Below, piece after piece: positions 27,426 through 33,296 of a stretch of 35,925 nucleotides of DNA. Numbering within the stretch: position 1 is the first letter of the stretch; every line of letters begins with the position of its first letter. Source of the stretch: Paracoccaceae bacterium (GTDB lineage Bacteria > Pseudomonadota > Alphaproteobacteria > Rhodobacterales > Rhodobacteraceae); assembly GCA_018607905.1 (NCBI GenBank), contig JABBAP010000024.1:165075-200999 (forward strand), given 5' to 3'. Both the position numbers and the translations under genes were made by a program. The notes beneath the pieces were generated by a model, which did not search any database, was not told where the DNA came from, and saw nothing but the letters and a program-made list of their open reading frames with translations.

Positions 27426-28412
27426 ATGGATTTATGGCGGTGGTTTGTGTGTGGTGTTGGCGTATTTCTGGCGCTGCCTGCCTGGGCGGAGTTGGAATTG
27501 CGCCAACCATTGGACTGTACCCTTAGCGAAACCTGTTTGATCCAGCAATTTATGGATCACGATGCGACAGACGGCGTGCAGGATTTCAGCTGTGATGGGG
27601 CGAGTTATGATGGGCATAAAGGCACGGATTTTCGTGTGAGTGTTGAGGATATGCGCAAAGGTGTGGATGTTTTGGCCGCCGCCGACGGGGTGATCCTGGG
27701 GTCGCGCGACGGCATGGCGGATCAGCGTGCGGAAACGCATGCACAAAATGATGCTGTTGCGGGTAAGGAATGCGGCAACGGGGTTGTTTTGCGTCACGAA
27801 GATGGCTGGGAAACCCAATATTGCCACATGAAACAGGGTAGTGTGATCGGGAAAAAAGGTGCGCGGGTGAAGGCTGGCGATGTGATTGGGCAGGTCGGCC
27901 TGTCAGGGCGCACGCAATTCGCGCACCTGCATCTTTCAGTGCGCAAAGATGGCAAACCTGTTGATCCGTTTGCGCCAGAATTTGATGGCACGACCTGCGG
28001 TTTTGGCGCTGCAAATTCGTTGTGGAGCGATGATTTTGCCAGTGCGTTTGTGTATCAACCCACAAAAATTGCGCAGATCGGGATGGCGGATACGGGGCCG
28101 TCTTTGGCGGATGTGATGGATGGCCGCTGGATCGAATTTGCGCTGAAATCTGACGCGCCACTGGTGGTTTATGGGCTGGCGGTGAACGGTAAGGCGGGGG
28201 ATGAGATGGTTTTGCGGCTTAATGGGCCCAATGGCACCATTGTTAACAGCAAGCGCCCCTCGCTGGAAAAGCGAAAGGCGCAGTGGTTTGGGTTTGCGGG
28301 GAAACGTGCGCCCGTTGGGGGCTGGCCGCGCGGGACTTACACCTTGTCAGTGGAGGTTTTGCGCAGCGATAAAATCCTTCATCAACGCTCTGAAATGGTG
28401 ACGCTGGAGTGA
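27426..28412 (+). CDS. M23 family (LytM-like) metallopeptidase, exported
   Basis: This 328-residue protein has a Sec signal peptide (residues 1-21, ending LPAWA). An M23 domain follows with HKGTD at 64-68 (zinc ligands His64 and Asp68), CHMK around His134 and the HLHL motif at 167-170 (His167, His169), so all key residues are present. M23 enzymes cut peptidoglycan cross-bridges or act as activators of amidases in the periplasm. The C-terminal part (about 200-328) is an extra beta-rich domain of unknown role. Six or more cysteines in the mature protein could form disulfides. Its stop is one base from the stop of the opposing DUF6477 gene. Confidence 0.9.
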   Translation: MDLWRWFVCGVGVFLALPAWAELELRQPLDCTLSETCLIQQFMDHDATDGVQDFSCDGASYDGHKGTDFRVSVEDMRKGVDVLAAADGVILGSRDGMADQRAETHAQNDAVAGKECGNGVVLRHEDGWETQYCHMKQGSVIGKKGARVKAGDVIGQVGLSGRTQFAHLHLSVRKDGKPVDPFAPEFDGTTCGFGAANSLWSDDFASAFVYQPTKIAQIGMADTGPSLADVMDGRWIEFALKSDAPLVVYGLAVNGKAGDEMVLRLNGPNGTIVNSKRPSLEKRKAQWFGFAGKRAPVGGWPRGTYTLSVEVLRSDKILHQRSEMVTLE

Positions 28413-28413
28413 G

Positions 28414-28711
28414 TTAAGGCGCGATCTGTTTGCGTGCAAAACTTGGGAACCGCACCTCGGCGAGCAGGGCGGTGAGAACGCGAATATGCTCGTGAACGCT
28501 GTAACTTGTTTGCTCGTCCTTCCGTTTCACTTCCAACTCCTCTTCGCGCGATAACAGCGTTTCGATTGCCGCCTCGTGGTTGGGGGTGTTTTGGGTTTTC
28601 ACAATGAACCGCAGATCGGCGTCGCGATCATAATTTGCCATGCCCAACCGCGCCGCGCTGATGAGGATCTTGGGGCGCTTTAGATTACTTAAGATTGTGT
28701 GTGTTAATCAT
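28414..28711 (-). pseudogene. DUF6477 family protein, frameshifted near its start
   Basis: The C-terminal 77 residues (from about 28647) match DUF6477, a small Rhodobacterales family of unknown function. The conserved N-terminal part is also encoded, in the same frame (LKRPKILISAARLG upstream of GMANYDRD), but that frame has no standard start codon before a TGA. An ATG at 28709-28711 with a strong GAAAGGAA Shine-Dalgarno site seven bases away is in another frame and stops after eight codons (MINTHNLK). The break falls at an AC dinucleotide repeat (28697-28704): one more AC unit would give an uninterrupted 99-residue protein starting MINTHTILSNLKRPK. Alternatives are a TTG start at 28647 giving a truncated protein, or a sequencing error. 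Confidence 0.7.
28697..28704. repeat. (GT)4 / (AC)4 dinucleotide repeat at the DUF6477 frame break
   Basis: Four GT units (AC on the coding strand) lie five codons into the DUF6477 gene. Gain of one unit would join the strong start to the conserved reading frame. Such tracts can change length by polymerase slippage, although four units is short for frequent switching. Confidence 0.7.
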
Positions 28712-28768
28712 TTGAAGTTCCTTTCATCGCTTTGATAAGCCAGTTCACACAACCGTTGCGCCAAAAAT

Positions 28769-28834
28769 CTATCCACAGAACGGTAATAACCAATTGTTTA
28801 TGATTTAGAAACAATGTGGACAATTTGTGGATAA
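28769..28834. promoter_or_regulatory. Cluster of three DnaA-box-like 9-mers upstream of the DUF6456 regulator
   Basis: Bases 28826-28834 (TGTGGATAA) are a perfect DnaA box on the minus strand (TTATCCACA). Bases 28815-28823 (TGTGGACAA) differ by one base and lie exactly 11 bases away in the same orientation. Bases 28769-28777 (CTATCCACA) differ by one base and face the other way. The surroundings (28780-28900) are AT-rich. The sites lie in the divergent spacer between DUF6477 and DUF6456, so DnaA control of one or both genes is the simplest reading. Confidence 0.55.
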
Positions 28835-28900
28835 CTTTAACAGTTTTTTTAACAATCAACCATAAGTAGTTATGACACTCGCTATTTTGGGGTAAGTTAA

Positions 28901-30010
28901 GTGACGGAACAAAACACCATGACAGAGCAAGATTACGGCAACCAAGAACCAGCAAAACGCGGCGCACTGCAAGAGGCAGCGACCAGCTATTTAGAGCATG
29001 TTGTCGATGGAAAGAGTATTCGATCCATCGCACAGAAATCGGATGTTCATCCATCAACGATTATGCGGCGCATTCGAAAAATCGAAGGGCTGCGCGATGA
29101 TCCGGCGTTGGATCAATACCTGACTGCGGCCTCTAAGACAGGGAACCGTTTGGGGGGCGGGGGCAAAGGTGGCCTTGTGGGGATAGGCACGGAAAAGATC
29201 CTTGAGGAAGACAAGGTTATACTGCGTCGGATGTCTGAAACAGGGGCCATTTTGGTGGTGTCAAAGGGGCTAAAGAAGGCTGTTGTAATGCGCACCAACC
29301 GCGATGGACAACGCACGCGCACTGCGGTGGTGAACGCCCATCTTGCGGGCACTGGCGTGATCAATGATTGGCTGAGGTGCACCAAAGCGGGCAATATTTC
29401 GTTGTACGAAATCACCGAGGCGGGGCGTTCGGCGCTCAAACGTGCGATTGCTGAGGACACGATCAAAGGACGCGCGCCAACCGGATTTTCCGAGGCACCG
29501 ACGGTGTTTTCAGAGCAGCACAAAGATTGGGGCGAGCGGGCCGTTCGTGAAGATGATGGGGTCACGCGCAAAAAACGGGTGAATTTGCGAGAAAGCCCGC
29601 TGACCACGTTGGCGCGAAAGAAAGATAAAGACGGGCGCGCATTTTTGGGCAGTGATTTGATCGAAGCGGGGGATCGGCTGCGCGAAGATTTCGAATTGTC
29701 GCAAATGGGGCCGCGCGTTGGGCAAAACTGGGAACGGTTTTTGACGGGCGGTCAGACGGGCAATTTCGGATCGACCGAGGGCGGATCAAGTGCCGCGCAA
29801 GACAGATTGCAGGCCGCGTTATCTGCGCTTGGGCCAGGATTAGGCGATATCGCGATGCGGTGTTGCTGTTTCTTGGAAGGGTTGGAAACTGCGGAAAAAC
29901 GCATGGGCTGGTCGGCACGATCAGGCAAGATTGTGCTGCGGATCGCCTTGCAACGGTTGCGGTTGCACTACGACACGGATTACCAGCCAGATTCGCGCAA
30001 AATTGGGTGA
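28901..30010 (+). CDS. DUF6456 domain protein with N-terminal helix-turn-helix
   Basis: The 369-residue protein starts at GTG 28901 (GGGG lies eight bases upstream) or at ATG 28919. An N-terminal helix-turn-helix is visible at about residues 28-65 (DGKSIRSIAQKSDVHPSTIM, then RRIRKIEG), of the kind used for DNA binding. A basic, low-complexity middle follows (about 80-230). The C-terminal domain (about 235-360) has the DUF6456 pattern: SDLIEAGDRLREDFELSQMG, then GLGDIAMRCCCFLEGLETAE and WSARSGKIVLRIALQRL. It is probably a regulator. Its targets are unknown. It is divergent from DUF6477, a pairing I associate with Rhodobacterales genomes, and ends three bases from the tpiA stop on the other strand. 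Confidence 0.85.
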   Translation: MTEQNTMTEQDYGNQEPAKRGALQEAATSYLEHVVDGKSIRSIAQKSDVHPSTIMRRIRKIEGLRDDPALDQYLTAASKTGNRLGGGGKGGLVGIGTEKILEEDKVILRRMSETGAILVVSKGLKKAVVMRTNRDGQRTRTAVVNAHLAGTGVINDWLRCTKAGNISLYEITEAGRSALKRAIAEDTIKGRAPTGFSEAPTVFSEQHKDWGERAVREDDGVTRKKRVNLRESPLTTLARKKDKDGRAFLGSDLIEAGDRLREDFELSQMGPRVGQNWERFLTGGQTGNFGSTEGGSSAAQDRLQAALSALGPGLGDIAMRCCCFLEGLETAEKRMGWSARSGKIVLRIALQRLRLHYDTDYQPDSRKIG

Positions 30011-30013
30011 GCT

Positions 30014-30757
30014 TTAGGCGTTAAGCGCCTGAACAATAGTGATAAAATCTGATGCTTTGAGCGATGCACCACCGACCAATCCGCCGTCTACATTTGGGAC
30101 GGCGGCGATATCGGTGGCGTTTTTCGGGTTCATCGAGCCGCCGTAAAGAATGCGCATTTCGTGGCCCTGTGGCCCGAACCGTTCAACAAGGCGGGTGCGA
30201 ATAAAGGTGTGCACGGCTTCGATTTCAGCAAGTGTCGGGGTTTTGCCTGTGCCGATGGCCCAAACGGGTTCGTAGGCGATGACGAGGTTGGTTGGTGTCG
30301 CAGCATCGGGCACGGATTTGGCCAATTGGCCGCCGACGATGTGCAGCGTTTTGTCTGCCTCGCGTTCATCCAGTGTTTCACCGATGCAAACGATTGCGGT
30401 GAGGTTTGCTGCCCAAGCGGCAGCGGTTTTAGCGTGAATTTGCGCGTCTGTTTCGCCGTAGGTTGCGCGGCGCTCAGAATGGCCGACAATCACATAAGTT
30501 GCGCCTGTATCGGCCAGCATCGGGGCGGAAATGTCGCCTGTGTGCGCGCCAGATGTGTTTTCGTGGCAATCTTGGCCGCCCACGTCGATTTGGATGCCAT
30601 CGCAGACTTTGGACATGGAGCGAATGAGCGTTGCGGGGGGGCAGATGAGCACATCGCAGCTAGGGGTCGGGCAGGCGGCGTAAAGTGCTTTTACTTCGCC
30701 CAAGGCCTCGCGCAGGCCGTTCATTTTCCAGTTTCCAGCGGCGAGTTTTTTGGGCAT
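30014..30757 (-). CDS. tpiA: Triose-phosphate isomerase
   Basis: TpiA interconverts dihydroxyacetone phosphate and glyceraldehyde 3-phosphate in central carbon metabolism. The 247-residue protein has AAGNWKMNGL (Lys11 catalytic), IVGHSERRATYGE (catalytic His), VIAYEPVWAIGTGKTPT (catalytic Glu and the flexible loop) and RILYGGSMNPKNATDI with VDGGLVGGASL for phosphate binding. Length is normal. Its ATG directly abuts the stop of the TfoX-domain gene upstream, so it is likely the last gene of a four-gene minus-strand run from 31796. Confidence 0.97.
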   Translation of the reverse strand: MPKKLAAGNWKMNGLREALGEVKALYAACPTPSCDVLICPPATLIRSMSKVCDGIQIDVGGQDCHENTSGAHTGDISAPMLADTGATYVIVGHSERRATYGETDAQIHAKTAAAWAANLTAIVCIGETLDEREADKTLHIVGGQLAKSVPDAATPTNLVIAYEPVWAIGTGKTPTLAEIEAVHTFIRTRLVERFGPQGHEMRILYGGSMNPKNATDIAAVPNVDGGLVGGASLKASDFITIVQALNA

Positions 30758-31084
30758 TTAGCTATTCTCTTTCAAGGACTTGGTGGCCCATTGGCAGGCC
30801 TCGTCTGGGTCATCAAGCGCGGATTCGGGCAGGGTCCAGTAGCCCATGGATTTGATCTTGCCAGTTTTGCCTTCCATGGTGAATTTTGTGCACCCCTCGG
30901 CGGCGAGTTCGTCAGCGAGGGCACCTTTGGCTTTGATCATCAAAGCGCCGTCAGATTTTAGAATGGCAAAGATTTGGCCGTCACAATAAATGCTGGCACC
31001 GCCCATCATTTTTCGAGAGGTGATGGATCCAAGGCGTGAAAACAGGTCGGTGGCAAATTCGATATCTTCATTAGATACCGCCAT
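30758..31084 (-). CDS. TfoX/Sxy N-terminal domain protein
   Basis: This 108-residue protein matches the N-terminal domain of TfoX/Sxy: ATDLFSRLGSITSRKMMGGA, then SIYCDGQIFAILKSDGALMI and MGYWTLPESALDDPDE. In gammaproteobacteria, full-length TfoX promotes natural competence with CRP. Stand-alone N-terminal domains like this one are widespread and mostly uncharacterised, so a competence role should not be assumed. The gene lies between the IscA-like gene (one-base overlap of stop and start) and tpiA. Confidence 0.9.
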   Translation of the reverse strand: MAVSNEDIEFATDLFSRLGSITSRKMMGGASIYCDGQIFAILKSDGALMIKAKGALADELAAEGCTKFTMEGKTGKIKSMGYWTLPESALDDPDEACQWATKSLKENS

Positions 31085-31434
31085 TACATGCCTTCGAATT
31101 TGATGGATTCACCGCAGCCACAAGATTCGGATACGTTTGGATTGTTGAACTTAAATCCAGCTTCCAACAACGACACTTCGTAGTCGATCTCAGTGCCAAA
31201 CAGGAACATTTGTGCCATTGGGGCGATCATGACGCGCGCGCCATTGTGTTCGACGGTTTCATCATGTGGATCAACGGCATCCACATATTCCATCGTGTAT
31301 TCCATGCCCGCACAGCCGCCTTTTTTCACGCCGATGCGCAGGCCTTTCTTGTCGCCTTGCCCCATCAATTTGACAATTTGGCCTGCGGCCTTGTCGGTGA
31401 TGGAAACGGCTTGCTTGCCTGGAATGCCAAACAT
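31084..31434 (-). CDS. HesB/IscA/SufA-type iron-sulfur cluster carrier
   Basis: The 116-residue A-type carrier has the three conserved cysteines that bind the cluster: Cys41 in KKGGCAGMEY, and Cys105 and Cys107 in SESCGCGES. These proteins accept Fe-S clusters from a scaffold and pass them to apo-enzymes. I chose ATG 31432-31434, which overlaps the stop of the DUF59 gene by one base (TAATG); the open frame back to 31500 lies inside that gene. In this order the protein is usually called SufA. The rest of the suf operon is not in the window. Confidence 0.93.
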   Translation of the reverse strand: MFGIPGKQAVSITDKAAGQIVKLMGQGDKKGLRIGVKKGGCAGMEYTMEYVDAVDPHDETVEHNGARVMIAPMAQMFLFGTEIDYEVSLLEAGFKFNNPNVSESCGCGESIKFEGM

Positions 31435-31796
31435 TACATAAATCCTAGTTCTAGGCGGGCCTCGTCGGACATCATGTCCATGCCCCATTGGGGTTCCCAA
31501 ATCAGGTGGGCAGCAACAGTTTGCACGCCCGGAACCGCCATAACCGCGTCTTCGACCCAGCCTGGCATTTCACCCGCAACAGGACAGCCCGGCGCGGTGA
31601 GGGACATCAGGATATTCACGACGTTTTCATCGTCGATTTCGATCGTGTAGATCAGCCCCAGATCAAAGATATTCACTGGGATTTCAGGGTCATGCACGGT
31701 GCGGCATGCCTCGCAGATCGCCTCGTGGAGCGGGTGATCTGTGGAGGATGGTTTGATCAGAGGTTCGCCTTGGATCGGCGGGTTTACAGCGTTCAT
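31434..31796 (-). CDS. DUF59 (MIP18/SufT-like) Fe-S assembly protein
   Basis: The 120-residue protein contains a DUF59 domain after a 20-residue N-terminal tail: CRTVHDPEIPVNIFDLGLIY at 31-50 and MSLTAPGCPVAGEMPGWVED with the conserved Cys71. Members (SufT, PaaD-like, eukaryotic MIP18) help mature iron-sulfur proteins. It is translationally coupled to the A-type carrier gene downstream, which supports an Fe-S role. In many alphaproteobacteria this pair ends the suf operon; here no sufBCDS genes lie upstream, since a spacer and tgt (opposite strand) follow. Confidence 0.92.
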   Translation of the reverse strand: MNAVNPPIQGEPLIKPSSTDHPLHEAICEACRTVHDPEIPVNIFDLGLIYTIEIDDENVVNILMSLTAPGCPVAGEMPGWVEDAVMAVPGVQTVAAHLIWEPQWGMDMMSDEARLELGFM

Positions 31797-31967
31797 AACG
31801 GGCCTGCGTTTGTTATTCTTGAGTCTTCTTATATGGAATATAAAAGTGGGTGTCCAGATTTCAAGGAGAGTTGGTTAAGGTTTGAATTAAATTGATTTTC
31901 AGGCGCAAAGGCGGCTTTGTCGCTAAACTGGGCTTGATTTTTATGGCGGCGTCGATAGACGAGCGGC

Positions 31968-33098
31968 ATGTCAAAACGATTTTCATTTTCGATCTCTGCG
32001 ACCCAAGGGCGCGCGCGCACGGGTGTTGTCTCAACACCCAAGGGCGATATTGCTACGCCTGCGTTTATGCCTGTGGGCACGGCGGCCACTGTTAAGGCGA
32101 TGATGCCTGAAAATGTACGTGCGACGGGTGCGGATATCTTGCTCGGCAACACCTATCATCTGATGTTGCGCCCTGGTGCAGAGCGGATTCACAATCTGGG
32201 TGGATTGCACAAGTTTATGAACTGGGATCGCCCGATTTTAACGGATAGCGGCGGGTTTCAGGTGATGAGCCTGACGGAATTGCGTAAATTGACTGAAGAA
32301 GGCGTGAAGTTTCGCAGCCATATTGATGGGTCAGAACATCATCTAACGCCTGAACGCTCGATGGAGATTCAAAAGCTGCTCGGGTCTGACATTGTGATGT
32401 GTTTTGATGAATGCCCTGCGTTGCCTGCGGATCGCAAGCGGATCACCGAAAGCATGGAAATGTCGATGCGGTGGGCGCAGCGATCCCGCGATGCATTTGG
32501 GGATCGACCTGGCTATGCGCTGTTTGGGATTCAGCAGGGCGGGCTGGAAAAGGATTTGCGTGGACGCAGTGCCGAGGCGTTGCGGGCCATTGAATTTGAC
32601 GGCTATGCCATCGGTGGTTTGGCTGTGGGCGAAGGCCAAGAGGCGATGTTTGGCTGCCTTGATTTCGCGCCAGAACAATTGCCGCAGGATAAGCCGCGGT
32701 ATTTGATGGGTGTTGGCAAGCCTGATGATATCGTTGGCGCCGTTCAGCGCGGTGTTGATATGTTTGATTGCGTTTTACCAAGCCGTTCTGGGCGCACAGG
32801 GCAGGCGCAAACGCGGATGGGCGCGGTTAACATGCGCAATGCGCGCCACAAAGATGACCCGCGACCGCTGGACGCTGCGTGCAGCTGCCCTGCCTGTTCG
32901 AATTACTCACGGGCGTATCTGCACCACGTGATCAAGTCGCAAGAAATCATCGGTTCGATGCTGCTGACATGGCATAACCTGCATTATTATCAGGAATTGA
33001 TGCAAGGATTGCGCGGTGCGATTAGCGCGGGTTCGCTGGACGCATTTGTGGCTGATTTTCATGCCGTGCGGGCGCAGGGCGATATCGAGCCGGTTTAG
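31968..33098 (+). CDS. tgt: tRNA-guanine transglycosylase
   Basis: Tgt exchanges G34 for preQ1 in tRNAs with GUN anticodons, the entry of queuosine into tRNA. The 376-residue enzyme has [11 protein letters not shown] at 92-102 (Asp93) and [16 protein letters not shown]. The [12 protein letters not shown] region follows, then the nucleophile region [17 protein letters not shown]. The zinc site has Cys305, Cys307 and Cys310 (CSCPAC), plus a later His. Length is normal. It is divergent from the DUF59 gene across a 171-base spacer and is not followed by queA in this window. Confidence 0.97.
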   Translation: MSKRFSFSISATQGRARTGVVSTPKGDIATPAFMPVGTAATVKAMMPENVRATGADILLGNTYHLMLRPGAERIHNLGGLHKFMNWDRPILTDSGGFQVMSLTELRKLTEEGVKFRSHIDGSEHHLTPERSMEIQKLLGSDIVMCFDECPALPADRKRITESMEMSMRWAQRSRDAFGDRPGYALFGIQQGGLEKDLRGRSAEALRAIEFDGYAIGGLAVGEGQEAMFGCLDFAPEQLPQDKPRYLMGVGKPDDIVGAVQRGVDMFDCVLPSRSGRTGQAQTRMGAVNMRNARHKDDPRPLDAACSCPACSNYSRAYLHHVIKSQEIIGSMLLTWHNLHYYQELMQGLRGAISAGSLDAFVADFHAVRAQGDIEPV

Positions 33099-33187
33099 AG
33101 CCATCTGGAAACGGATTATTTCGCAAAACCGCCCTTGCTCTCACATCTACATCACGTCAGTATGATGTGCATAAATTCGGCTCGTGG

Positions 33188-33218
33188 TTGACGATCTATT
33201 CATCTGAACCCACTTATA
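33188..33218 (+). promoter_or_regulatory. Possible lon promoter
   Basis: TTGACG (33188-33193) and CTTATA (33213-33218) are spaced 19 bases, about 80 bases upstream of the lon ATG, a loose sigma-70-like arrangement. A CTTGCT...CAGTAT pair a little upstream (about 33134-33163) weakly suggests a heat-shock-type promoter. Neither is strong. Confidence 0.3.
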
Positions 33219-33296
33219 AAAGACCGAGAACAGAAGAAGCGGTGTGTTGCTGAGAATTCGGGACCTGATGCTTCTTGCTAGAAAAAGGAAAAGACT

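Noticed and set aside
28691-28725. Programmed +1 frameshifting in the DUF6477 gene
   Set aside because: The stop context (CTT AAG TAA) lacks the internal Shine-Dalgarno and slippery codon arrangement of prfB, and the shift sits only eight codons in. A change in the AC repeat explains it more simply.
28769-28900. A full chromosomal replication origin
   Set aside because: There are only three DnaA-like boxes in a spacer of under 200 bases, with no dnaA, hemE or parAB neighbours. Regulation by DnaA is enough to explain it.
30016-30030. Small hairpin AGGCG-TTAAG-CGCCT as a tpiA terminator
   Set aside because: It is inside the last codons of tpiA, has only a 5-bp stem and lacks a T-run.
33234-33276. 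A 7-bp inverted repeat (AAGAAGC/GCTTCTT) in the lon leader
   Set aside because: The arms are short and separated by 29 bases; such pairs are expected by chance and no thermosensor-like structure is evident.
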